Assembly (NCBI GenBank): GCA_019634415.1
Contig: JAHQVJ010000098.1
Location: forward strand, 1-53,463
Source: Myxococcales bacterium
GTDB lineage: Bacteria > Myxococcota_A > UBA796 > GCA-2862545
Length of the DNA stretch: 53,463 bases
Direction of reading: 5' to 3'
Shown here: positions 30,455 to 38,119 of the stretch, piece by piece
How positions within the stretch are numbered: position 1 is the first letter of the stretch
How the letters are laid out: the number at the start of each line of letters is the position of its first letter
Notes under the pieces: generated by a model
Databases searched by the model: none
What the model was told of the DNA's origin: nothing
What the model saw: the letters and a program-made list of their open reading frames with translations, nothing else
Position numbers and translations under genes: made by a program

Positions 30455-31659
30455 CAGTCGTCGTCGGTCCAGCGGAACTGGTGGGGCTCGTCGTGACACG
30501 TGCCCGTGCAGCGCAGATCGCCCAGGTAGGTCATCCCCTCGGGCAGCGACAGCGCCACCTCTCCGTCGACGTGCAGCTCCTTGTCGGTGATCTCGTCGGA
30601 GGGATTCACGTTGGGGTGGCACTCCACACACCGAACGCCCTCGTCCAGGTGCTTCTCGTGGGCGAAGGACAGCGATCCCCACAGAGCCGGACGGCTCTGG
30701 ATCCCGTGGCAGTCCCCACAGGCCACCGACTCGGTGCGAGACACGTCCCCGTTGCTCTGCCCGTCCCCGTGGCAGTACACATTGGAGCAACCCGTAGGCG
30801 ACGAGGAGGCAGCGGGCGCCAGACCCGCCCCGAAGGTCAGCTCCGCTCGGCCCGCCGTGGCATCCCCCACGAACAGATGCCCCGTGGAGAACACCGTGGT
30901 GGGAACGGTGTGACACTGGGTGCAGTCCCAGTCCGCGTGGGTGTCCGACGACAGGTGCAGCCGATGTGCCGGGAACGAGATCGTGGCCGGGTCGTCGTTG
31001 TCGTCGATGTCTTCGGGGGGGGCGCCCGAGCCGTCCTCGTCGTCGCCGTGACAGAAGGTGCAGGCGGTGGTCCAGTCGTCGACGACGTCGTCGTGACAGT
31101 CGCTGCAGGCGATGCCGACGTCTCCTCCCTGCAGCGTCTCCCCGTGGCACGACGTGCAGTCGTCTTGCTGCAGCTTTGCGCCGATGCCATGGCGCGTGGG
31201 CTCCGACCAACCCACTGGGTGGTAGCGGCCCTCAGGCGTGGGGGGCGGCTCGTCGCAGCCAGGCGTAGCTCCCTCGGCCACCCACTGCTGCACCTCGCCG
31301 AACAGCGCGTCCCCCACGAAGCCGGATGGCGGCATCATCCCGCCGTAGCCGAGGTCCCCCTCGAGCTTGCGCAGCAGCAGCGACCGACTGGGGTCAGAAG
31401 CCGTGACCAGCACCTCGCCGTAGGTGGGCGACACCCAGGTCGTCAACGTCTCGAAGGGAGTCGTGGCCAGGTCCAGATCCGCCACGGCACGCGCAGCGGA
31501 GTGGCAGCTGTGACACTGCTCCGTCAGCAGCGTCTGCACCGCGCACCAGCCCTCGCCGATCTCCGCCTCGTCGGTGGCCGTGGCGGGCCGTAGCTCTCCG
31601 ATGATGTGATCGTCGCAGCCGACGAAGACGAGCAGTAGACACAGTGGAAACCCACGCAT
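30454..31659 (-). CDS. multihaem c-type cytochrome lipoprotein
   Basis: This 401-residue protein has a lipoprotein signal (MRGFPLCLLLVFVGCDD, acylated Cys15). Seven canonical haem motifs are visible: CHSCH, CTSCH, CSDCH, CTFCH, CTQCH, CGDCH and CVECH. There is also a CX4CH site (CSNVYCH) and a CX3CH site (CTGTCH). The CX4CH...CX2CH pair matches the repeated motif known from Geobacter multihaem cytochromes. Several free His (for example HRLHLSSDTHADW) can be distal ligands. It is likely on the outer membrane or periplasm, moving electrons to or from outside. A strong GGAGGT site precedes the ATG. It lies downstream of the dihaem peroxidase-like gene on the same strand. Confidence 0.88.
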   Translation of the reverse strand: MRGFPLCLLLVFVGCDDHIIGELRPATATDEAEIGEGWCAVQTLLTEQCHSCHSAARAVADLDLATTPFETLTTWVSPTYGEVLVTASDPSRSLLLRKLEGDLGYGGMMPPSGFVGDALFGEVQQWVAEGATPGCDEPPPTPEGRYHPVGWSEPTRHGIGAKLQQDDCTSCHGETLQGGDVGIACSDCHDDVVDDWTTACTFCHGDDEDGSGAPPEDIDDNDDPATISFPAHRLHLSSDTHADWDCTQCHTVPTTVFSTGHLFVGDATAGRAELTFGAGLAPAASSSPTGCSNVYCHGDGQSNGDVSRTESVACGDCHGIQSRPALWGSLSFAHEKHLDEGVRCVECHPNVNPSDEITDKELHVDGEVALSLPEGMTYLGDLRCTGTCHDEPHQFRWTDDD

Positions 31660-31838
31660 CCGACCTCCGCATGCGTTGTACCCAAGGGAGCTGGACCCAG
31701 CGACGCACGACCGTATTCCGTACGGATACGAGAGCCATCAACCCCAGGAAGTCCCTCCGTCCTCCCCCAGCTGCACCTGGCTATCTGCGCGGAGGGTACT
31801 TCTGCAGCTTGCGGCGGTGCATGCGCCCGGACGCACGA

Positions 31839-31866
31839 ACGCCCGGAGCGCATCCGCCCCGGGCGT
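31839..31866 (-). terminator. stem-loop downstream of the dihaem protein gene
   Basis: A perfect 8-bp GC stem (31839-31846 with 31859-31866) with a 12-nt loop lies about 40 bp after the stop of the dihaem peroxidase-like gene, within the 246-bp gap to the cytochrome gene. No T-run is present, so termination strength is uncertain. The rest of the gap (31660-31838) should hold the cytochrome promoter. Confidence 0.5.
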
Positions 31867-31905
31867 CGATTGCCCCCCCAAGAGGGAAGCCGGACGAAGC
31901 AGCGC

Positions 31906-34900
31906 CTACAGCTCGTAGGCGTCGCTGAAGCAACCCACCACCATGGTGGAGTCGCCGTCCACGCAGGCCAGCAGATCCTCGAAGGAGGGAACCGGATCGA
32001 GACCCTCGGCGCTACGGCCACCGCTACCCACGGCGGGCAGGATGATCATCTCGTCGTCGCACTCGTCGCCGTTGCTGGCGGTGGAGGTCGACTCGTCGCC
32101 GTCGTGACCCAGCGGGATCGGCAGGGAGGGGTGGGAGAACACGCCGCTCTCGTCAGCCACGCGCTCGTCCGTCAGCGCCTCCATGAACGCCACCAGCTGA
32201 TCGATCTCGTCGTCGGTGAGATCGAGTGTGGTGATGTCGGGATCGAGGTTGCTGCAGTTGCTGTCGAGCCCGGAGTTGTCGCAGCCTGCCGAGAAGCCGT
32301 TGCTACTGCCCGAGCGACGGTCGCCGCCGCGGTTGTAGAACTCCACCACCTGGCGCAGCGTCGCAGTGCCGCCGTTGTGGAAGTAGGGACCCGTCAGCGC
32401 GATGTTCCGCAGACCCGAGGTCTTGAAGGCACCATCCACGGCATCCCGCTCGCTCGAAGACACCGGAACACCCGAGTCCACCTCGAACGTGTCGGGGTCC
32501 GTCTCGAACGGATCGGGAGGGTTACCCCCACCGGCCCGGTCCTTCTCCTGACGGGTGAAGGACACCGGGTGTCCGCCGATCACGGCACCCACGCCGATGT
32601 CCTCGGCGGTGGGCGTCACACCGATGTTGTAGAAGGCGTTGTCGTACAGCGCAGACGGCGTGATGTCGTCGGTCTTCGCCATGAACATCCGCTCGACCAG
32701 GCCGCCTTCCTCGTGCTCCTTGAACAGGTCGGTGGCCGCACCCGTGAACTCGGGACCGTGGTGGCAGCTCGCGCACTTGCCCTTGCCCAGGAAGACCCCG
32801 AGGCCCTTGATCTCGTCCGAGGTCATCGCGCTGTAGTCACCCTCGACGAAGCGGTCGAAGGGGGAGTCGTCGGAGATGAGCGTGGCCTCGTAGGCCATGA
32901 CCGACAGACCGAAGAACATGGAGAAGTTGTTCTCCATGAGCGTGAAGTTGCCCACCAGCGTGTCGCTGTCCCACCACTTGCTGTGGAAGGCGTCCTCGAT
33001 CATCTCCTCGTAGGTCACGTTCAGACCCAGACCGGAAGACAGGGAGCCGAGGACCGGGTCGTTGGCGTGCACGTCCTGGCCAGCCAGCGGCATGGTCTGG
33101 AACAGACGACGGGCCGCGCGGCGGAAGTCGGGCTCGATGCCGGTGGCGCCGCAGTTCATCTCGAAGTTCGAGAGCACGGGGCCCACGGCCTGAGAGGCCA
33201 GGCTCGAGTTGATCAGCTCCACGTGGGCGTCCACGATGGACCCACCGTCCACCATCTTCAGGATGCCCGTGGTGTCGGTGCGGCGCCCGAGAGGATCTAC
33301 GCCGTTGAACACGTTGTTGGCGCGACCGTCCCAGAAGTTCCGGAAGTTGAAGATCGCGTTGATGGTGGTGGGCGCGTTGCGCGGCTCCACCCGCCGGGTG
33401 TTGGCACTTCCCACGAAGAACATCGAGTCCAGGTCGGAGTTGCAGGTCTCGATCTCGTCACTCAGAGTGATGGTGCCGTTGAACGTGCCCATCGAGGAGA
33501 TGACGTCGTTGCCCGTGGTCCGCAGGATGCTGGAGTTGCGATCCGTGATGTCGGACAGCAGATGCAGCGGGAAGTCATCGAGGGCCAGCGTGTAGTTCGG
33601 CCCACCCGACCCCGAGGCGAAGGTGTCGAACACCGGCGACACGTTGAGGTCGTTCAGCCCGGGCGACACCGTGTTCTTCACCCGTGAGTCCGAGCCTGCG
33701 GAGAAGTGGCAGCTGGCGCAGGCCTGACCCTGCTGGCCCAGGTTCAGGTCCCAGAACAGGGCCTTGCCCAGCGCGATGGCCGCCGACTTGTCGGCGATGA
33801 AGTCGCTGTGGTCGTGACTGGGCACGTCCACACCCTTCAAGCTCGACACGGGCGACAGGTTCTCGGGCGCCTCCTCACCGGGACACACCGGGTAGTACAC
33901 GTCCTCGCGCAGGTAGCTGCCCCAGCAGATCTGCTGCTCCAGCTCGGAATCGATGCTGTAGTTGCCCGAGCAGTAGTACTCCTCGGCCGTGGTGGGGTCG
34001 CAGTCCTTGTAGAGGATGGTCGGGTCCACACCTTCGGCGTAGATGAGCTGTCCTTCGTGGTCGAAGCACAGGTTCTCGTCGAGGATGCTGGTGAAGATCG
34101 GGAACACCAGCGTGGCACGCGACTCCTCCGGGGCCACGATCTCTTCCATCCGCACCAGGTTGCCGTCCTTCCAGCCGAGATCGTAGACGTTGATCTCGAT
34201 GTCGTAGGACGCCGTGTGATCCGTGACGATCTCGGCGCAGGCCCTCCAGATCCGGTGCCCGTCGTCGAAGCCCACGATCTCGGGGTCCTGGGCATTGATC
34301 GCCAGCACGTTCTCCCCGAACGCGACCTTGGACCAGTCGACCTCGATGGGGTCGTCGTTGGGATCGTGCACCGTCGCGCACACGTTCACCGGCTCGCACT
34401 CGAAGTTGAACTTCTCGTCGATCTCCAGATCGAACTGCGGCGGGTGGTTGAGCAGCACCAGCGTGTCCAGCGCACCGATGGGGTCACCCACGCACTGCGA
34501 CACCAGCGTGACGTCCGTGGTCTGCTCGGCCAGCACCTCGACCGCCTCGGCCTTCACCGCGGAGCAGTCGTAGGACGGCGTCCACAGATCCCCGTCGAAC
34601 GACGATGCAGGCACGGCGATCACGTCGTAGCAACCCGTCTCCAGGGTCACGAACAGATCGGCACCGAGGTGGCGAGAGGAGGAGTCGAGCGTCTGCTCCA
34701 CCAGCTCCACCTGACCGGGGAAGATGCCGTCCACCAGATCGACGTTGAACTCGAGCCAGGCAGGCTGGAAGTACTCGCCCTCGTAGCAGGCCACACGCTG
34801 CACCTCGTAGTGGAAGCCCACCACATCGGTGTCACCGTAGAAATCCATGCTCAGGAACGCGCCCGTCTTGCCTGCGAGGAGGTCTTGTGCCTCCGGTCCC

Positions 34901-34950
34901 GCACACCCGACGAGCAACAGGCCGACCAGAGTCGGCATCAGTTGTCTCAT
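31906..34950 (-). CDS. dihaem cytochrome c peroxidase/MauG-like lipoprotein with long N-terminal extension
   Basis: This 1014-residue lipoprotein (MRQLMPTLVGLLLVGCAG, Cys16) has an unusual N-terminal region of about 370 residues, beta-rich and cysteine-bearing. The C-terminal part is of the CCP/MauG type. Haem 1 is CASCHFSAGSDSR (about residue 410) and haem 2 is KCASCHHGPEFTG (about residue 725). The family segments ALFWDLNLGQQGQ, NAPTTINAIFNFRNFWDGRA, and SGLRNIALTGPYFHNGGTATL are clear. CCPs reduce H2O2; MauG-like members oxidise partner proteins. Ribosome-binding site GGAGA is 6 nt upstream. The multihaem cytochrome downstream is a plausible electron partner. Confidence 0.88.
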   Translation of the reverse strand: MRQLMPTLVGLLLVGCAGPEAQDLLAGKTGAFLSMDFYGDTDVVGFHYEVQRVACYEGEYFQPAWLEFNVDLVDGIFPGQVELVEQTLDSSSRHLGADLFVTLETGCYDVIAVPASSFDGDLWTPSYDCSAVKAEAVEVLAEQTTDVTLVSQCVGDPIGALDTLVLLNHPPQFDLEIDEKFNFECEPVNVCATVHDPNDDPIEVDWSKVAFGENVLAINAQDPEIVGFDDGHRIWRACAEIVTDHTASYDIEINVYDLGWKDGNLVRMEEIVAPEESRATLVFPIFTSILDENLCFDHEGQLIYAEGVDPTILYKDCDPTTAEEYYCSGNYSIDSELEQQICWGSYLREDVYYPVCPGEEAPENLSPVSSLKGVDVPSHDHSDFIADKSAAIALGKALFWDLNLGQQGQACASCHFSAGSDSRVKNTVSPGLNDLNVSPVFDTFASGSGGPNYTLALDDFPLHLLSDITDRNSSILRTTGNDVISSMGTFNGTITLSDEIETCNSDLDSMFFVGSANTRRVEPRNAPTTINAIFNFRNFWDGRANNVFNGVDPLGRRTDTTGILKMVDGGSIVDAHVELINSSLASQAVGPVLSNFEMNCGATGIEPDFRRAARRLFQTMPLAGQDVHANDPVLGSLSSGLGLNVTYEEMIEDAFHSKWWDSDTLVGNFTLMENNFSMFFGLSVMAYEATLISDDSPFDRFVEGDYSAMTSDEIKGLGVFLGKGKCASCHHGPEFTGAATDLFKEHEEGGLVERMFMAKTDDITPSALYDNAFYNIGVTPTAEDIGVGAVIGGHPVSFTRQEKDRAGGGNPPDPFETDPDTFEVDSGVPVSSSERDAVDGAFKTSGLRNIALTGPYFHNGGTATLRQVVEFYNRGGDRRSGSSNGFSAGCDNSGLDSNCSNLDPDITTLDLTDDEIDQLVAFMEALTDERVADESGVFSHPSLPIPLGHDGDESTSTASNGDECDDEMIILPAVGSGGRSAEGLDPVPSFEDLLACVDGDSTMVVGCFSDAYEL

Positions 34951-35389
34951 CTTTTGTCTCCGAACATCACCAATGAAAACGACTCACCTTTTCGTGATGG
35001 CCGTTCTACCAGGCACGTTCGACCCTGCGGTTTCAGCACGGTTATCATCATTGATATCCGGCTCGAAACCCCAACATCTCACACTACTTCCGCGTCGCCA
35101 CATGCACGCGAAGCGAAGGAGACACCAGGGCGTTCGTTACGACGAATTCCGGAGACGGACGTAGAGTATGGAATCCGCGACCCGCATGGAAGCACCGCTC
35201 ACCAGAATTCGTATTCGGCGGGATACAGAACCCGATTAGGGAATATGAAGCACATGAATCGAGTCACGCTCGTCACCTGATCGTTACCCTTGGGGAAGCA
35301 CGGGTACAAGCCCCGTTCCTCTCGATGTGCGCGAGGTTCGCCGAGTGAGCTGGGTAGGCACCACAGCCGTACGGCCCTAGCTCAGTGAG
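34951..35389. other. AT-richer divergent intergenic region, no gene seen
   Basis: This 439-bp gap lies between the dihaem lipoprotein gene (minus) and the TIGR02147-type gene (plus). Its base composition is clearly less GC-rich than the surrounding genes. It should contain both promoters. An ATG at 34974 opens a 63-codon frame with no ribosome-binding site, and the tRNA-like TAGCTCAG at 35376 has no supporting stems. I accept neither as a gene. Confidence 0.5.
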
Positions 35390-36229
35390 GTGAACGACCC
35401 AGCAGCCGTCGACGTCTTCGAGTACACCAACCTGCGTGCCTTCCTGCGCGACGTGTACGACGCCAAGAAGTCTCGAAACCGAGGATTCAGCTACCGCGCC
35501 TTCTCGCGAAGGGCGGGCCTGCGGTCTCCCAACCACCTCAAGCGAATCATCGACGGCGAGCGCACCCTCACCGCGGAGACGGCCCTCCGCTACTGCTCGG
35601 CCCTGGGCCTGCAGCATGCCGCAGCCGACTACTTCTGTGACCTCGCCGCACAGGCTCGGGCCACCACGCCCGAGGAGCGACAGCAGGTGCAGCGCCGCCT
35701 CGCCGGGCGCCGAAGACACCACGAGGCGCGTCACCTCGACTTCCACCAGACGGCACTGCAGGGACGCTGGTACGTCCCGGCGATCCGAGAGATGGTGCTC
35801 CGCGCCGACTTTCGCGAGGATCCGGAGTGGATCGCGTCCCAGCTGGTCGCTCCCATCGATCCCGCCGACGTGCGCGAGGCGCTCGACCTCCTACTGTCGT
35901 CGGGGCTCCTCGAGCGGCAGGGCTCGACGCTGATCCAAGGGAGCCCCGTGGTGGTCTCGAGAGGCCAGACCGACACGGCGCACACGCACGTGCTCCATCG
36001 CTCCATGATGCAACAGGCCATCCGGAGCCTGGACGAGGCTCCGCCCGACCAGCGTGACATCTCGTGCCTCACGATGTGTGTGGGCACTGTCTCCATCGAC
36101 GAGCTCAAGGAGCTGGTGCGCAAGTTCCGACAGGACCTGGTGGCGCTGACCGCCACGGAGTCGGAGGGAACGCAGGTCGTTCAGCTGAACATCCAGCTCT
36201 TCCCCTTGTCGCACCCCTCCGCGGACTGA
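35390..36229 (+). CDS. TIGR02147-type (DUF4423) regulator
   Basis: This 279-residue protein starts VFEYTNLRAFLRDVYDAKK, then FSYRAFSRRAGLRSPNHLKR, which is an HTH-like region, followed by the long domain WYVPAIREMV and ISCLTMCVGTVSIDELKELV. These are the hallmarks of the TIGR02147/DUF4423 family, abundant in myxobacteria and Fibrobacter and thought to be DNA-binding regulators. The GTG start has only a weak ribosome-binding site. It is divergent from the dihaem lipoprotein gene and could regulate it (inference from position). Confidence 0.82.
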   Translation: MNDPAAVDVFEYTNLRAFLRDVYDAKKSRNRGFSYRAFSRRAGLRSPNHLKRIIDGERTLTAETALRYCSALGLQHAAADYFCDLAAQARATTPEERQQVQRRLAGRRRHHEARHLDFHQTALQGRWYVPAIREMVLRADFREDPEWIASQLVAPIDPADVREALDLLLSSGLLERQGSTLIQGSPVVVSRGQTDTAHTHVLHRSMMQQAIRSLDEAPPDQRDISCLTMCVGTVSIDELKELVRKFRQDLVALTATESEGTQVVQLNIQLFPLSHPSAD

Positions 36230-36261
36230 TCGCGACAATCAACTCCGTTCATTGTCGCGAT
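36229..36261. terminator. bidirectional hairpin, copy 2 of a repeated element
   Basis: ATCGCGACAAT pairs with ATTGTCGCGAT (perfect 11 bp) around a 11-nt loop. It shares the first 15 bases and the last 8 with the element at 30422-30454. It fills the gap between convergent gene ends (the TIGR02147-type gene and the PilZ gene). Confidence 0.75.
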
Positions 36262-36270
36262 GAGGCCTGG

Positions 36271-37194
36271 TCAGCGAGTACGCACCCACCCCTTCTTCGC
36301 CGCGCGCGGCTCCGACGGCAGCACATCTCCACAGTGCCCACAGAAGCGCGCCAGCTCCCCGTGCACCACACCGCAGCTCGGGCAGTCCACATCCGTGCCG
36401 CACATGGGATGCACGTCGGGCGTGGCGAGCTCGCGCCAGCTCGGATGCCGATCTGGCCCACGTGCGGGCGCGCCACACTGGGGGCAGTGCACGTGGGTCT
36501 GGGCCAGCAGCCCCTCCGTGCCACACTCGTCACAGTCCCACAGCGACTCCAGCTGTGGGCCTGGTGGGTGGACCGCCACACCATCCGACACGAACTGCAA
36601 GCCGTAGCGCACGCGCCCGTCGTCGAGGAGCGCGCGGTAGCGCACCTGACACACCCACTCCCCCACCCCCTTCAAGCCAGGCATGGGAACGGTGGCCCGC
36701 ATCGTCTCCGTGCGGCACAGGCGAGGCTCCGCCACCATCGGAAACGCCAAGCCCACCCCGCCAGCGCTTCCATCGAGGAGCCTCCCCACCAGGCGCTGCG
36801 CCGACGGCGGCGCCTCGGGCAGGATCACGGGCACCAGCACGTTGCTGTCGGCCTCCGGCGCGGCACGAATCCAGCGCCGCTTGTCCGTGCGGCGGTCGAT
36901 TACGGCGTCGGGCAGGTAGGCGAGCAGCCACTCCGGATGATCCATCTCGAGCACGCACTCGAGCGCATCCTCTCGTCTGCGGTCCACGCGGATCAGCGTG
37001 GCGTCGTCCCGCACGGCCACCGACATCCCCGGCTGCGCCAGCCCCAGCGACAGGCGAGAGCCCAAGGCCGCGTGGCTGGGCCCCTTCTCGAAGGGGAAGT
37101 GCACGTGGATCCGCTCCGCCCCGCCAGGCACGAGGCGCCCCGTCCAGCCTTGGCTGGCGGTTCCCACCCGGACCCAAATTGCAGAGCGTCTCAT
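36271..37194 (-). CDS. PilZ-domain protein with C-terminal double zinc ribbon
   Basis: This 307-residue cytoplasmic protein has a likely YcgR-like N-terminal half. A PilZ domain follows with the c-di-GMP motifs RRWIR (106-110) and DGSAGG (141-146, the D/N-x-S-x-x-G box). The C-terminal part carries two CxxC...CxxC ribbons (Cys221/224/237/240 and Cys271/274/285/288) in the segments CDECG, CPQCG, CPSCG and CGHCG. PilZ binding of cyclic-di-GMP is known; the ribbons suggest a nucleic-acid or protein contact (inference). Weak ribosome-binding site. The end is convergent with the TIGR02147-type gene over the shared hairpin. Confidence 0.82.
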   Translation of the reverse strand: MRRSAIWVRVGTASQGWTGRLVPGGAERIHVHFPFEKGPSHAALGSRLSLGLAQPGMSVAVRDDATLIRVDRRREDALECVLEMDHPEWLLAYLPDAVIDRRTDKRRWIRAAPEADSNVLVPVILPEAPPSAQRLVGRLLDGSAGGVGLAFPMVAEPRLCRTETMRATVPMPGLKGVGEWVCQVRYRALLDDGRVRYGLQFVSDGVAVHPPGPQLESLWDCDECGTEGLLAQTHVHCPQCGAPARGPDRHPSWRELATPDVHPMCGTDVDCPSCGVVHGELARFCGHCGDVLPSEPRAAKKGWVRTR

Positions 37195-37413
37195 ATATGG
37201 CTCGTCGGAGCCTGTACCGAACAGCGTGGTTACGCCTGCGTTACCTGGGCTGGTTGCTCACATTCTCGTGCCGACGCGGCAGGTCGCGAGCCGTCATCTC
37301 GATTTCGCCCGCTCGAGCCACGACCGGCTGACGGAAAACAGCTGACGGAATCCCCGCGCTTGATTTCCGTCACGACAACGATACACCCAGAGAGGTTTTT
37401 CTCAGGAGGTCAG
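37195..37413. other. intergenic region before the TIR operon
   Basis: This 219-bp gap between divergent genes is less GC-rich than average. It contains a T-rich stretch (37396-37400) and ends in a very strong ribosome-binding site, AGGAGGT (37404-37410). The frame of the following 72-residue protein stays open back to 37332 with protein-like composition but has no start codon there. Confidence 0.5.
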
Positions 37414-37455
37414 ATGATCCCGTCACGCTGCACGCCGTGGTTCAGCTCGTGGTAA
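37414..37455 (+). CDS. 13-residue leader ORF with strong ribosome-binding site
   Basis: An ATG 4 nt after AGGAGGT opens the peptide MIPSRCTPWFSSW followed by TAA. The GTG of the next gene lies inside it in another frame (37437). It could be a leader that couples translation, or it could mark a frameshift that separates the true start from the downstream frame. Confidence 0.35.
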   Translation: MIPSRCTPWFSSW

Positions 37456-37655
37456 CGGAGAGCGGAACACTCGAGACCAAGACCGATGTGGCGTGGTCTT
37501 GGAACCGCAAGCCCTCGATTCGACTCGGTCCAACCACGTTCACCTTCGGATCCATGGCCGGCAGAGAGATCGACGAGCTCATCCCGACCATCGAGCAGGC
37601 ATTGAACGAGGAGCTCGCTCGGTCTGGGACCTCGCTGCTCGGGAGTCCCAAATGA
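37437..37655 (+). CDS. small protein of unknown function, TIR operon gene 1
   Basis: This 72-residue protein has no recognised family. It is beta-rich at the start (VVQLVVTESGTLETKT, WSWNRKPSIRLG, TTFTFG) and ends in an amphipathic helix (EIDELIPTIEQALNEEL). The GTG start lacks its own ribosome-binding site; the strong site at 37404-37410 serves a 13-codon ORF in another frame. The frame extends upstream without start to 37332, so the real N-terminus may be longer through frameshift or error. Its stop overlaps the ATG of the next gene (ATGA), which indicates translational coupling. Confidence 0.5.
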   Translation: MVQLVVTESGTLETKTDVAWSWNRKPSIRLGPTTFTFGSMAGREIDELIPTIEQALNEELARSGTSLLGSPK

Positions 37656-38119
37656 CCAAGGCCATGCTGGCAGCCGTGCTCACGAGCTGGCTAAGCGAAG
37701 ACCGCTCCGACACGCTCTCCGAGGTCTCCCCGAACGCAGACGTGATCACGAGCCTGCAGGCTCCTCCCAAGGTGATGGTCAGGGGCAATCAGGTGGCCGT
37801 GGGCCTTGCCGTCACCACCCGATTCGAGCTCGACAGCCTGCTGGTGGAGGGGTTCAGCATCCAGCCGAGATGCGCCATCCGTGGCGAATCGTCCTACCGA
37901 GGGATGCTCCGCTTCGAGATCGACCGAGGTACGGAGCATCCCGAGCTGTCCTGGGTGTCCGCCGATCCGCCGTTGCTGGATGCCTGGCCCGACACGACCA
38001 CCCCCTGCACATCAGGACGCATGCTCGAAGCCCTGGCCAAGCGCTTCCTGACCGAGAGCTTCGTCCGAGAGCGGGTCGTCGCGTCCCTGAACCGAGCTAT
38101 CCGAGAGTCGACGGAGTGA
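37652..38119 (+). CDS. protein of unknown function, TIR operon gene 2
   Basis: This 155-residue protein has no recognised family. It begins with a short helix (MTKAMLAAVLTSWLSED), continues with beta-rich segments (KVMVRGNQVAVGLAVTTRFEL, given in part; YRGMLRFEIDRG), and ends in a helical segment (MLEALAKRFL, VVASLNRAI). Two cysteines are present. The overall pattern, beta sheet then amphipathic helix, is like that of the protein encoded before it, so the two may be related or interact. The start overlaps the previous stop (ATGA) and the stop overlaps the next start (GTGA). No signal peptide is seen. Confidence 0.65.
   Translation: MTKAMLAAVLTSWLSEDRSDTLSEVSPNADVITSLQAPPKVMVRGNQVAVGLAVTTRFELDSLLVEGFSIQPRCAIRGESSYRGMLRFEIDRGTEHPELSWVSADPPLLDAWPDTTTPCTSGRMLEALAKRFLTESFVRERVVASLNRAIRESTE

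Noticed and set aside
31870..33687. 605-codon plus-strand frame opposite the dihaem lipoprotein gene
   Set aside because: Antisense shadow; the minus strand shows both haem motifs and a lipobox.
34974..35164. 63-codon frame starting MKTTHLFVMAVLPGTF in the divergent region
   Set aside because: The signal-like start is suggestive, but there is no ribosome-binding site and the rest is basic low-complexity sequence.
35376..35450. tRNA-like TAGCTCAGTGAGG sequence
   Set aside because: No matching D-stem, anticodon stem or T-arm can be drawn, and it overlaps the start of the TIGR02147-type gene.
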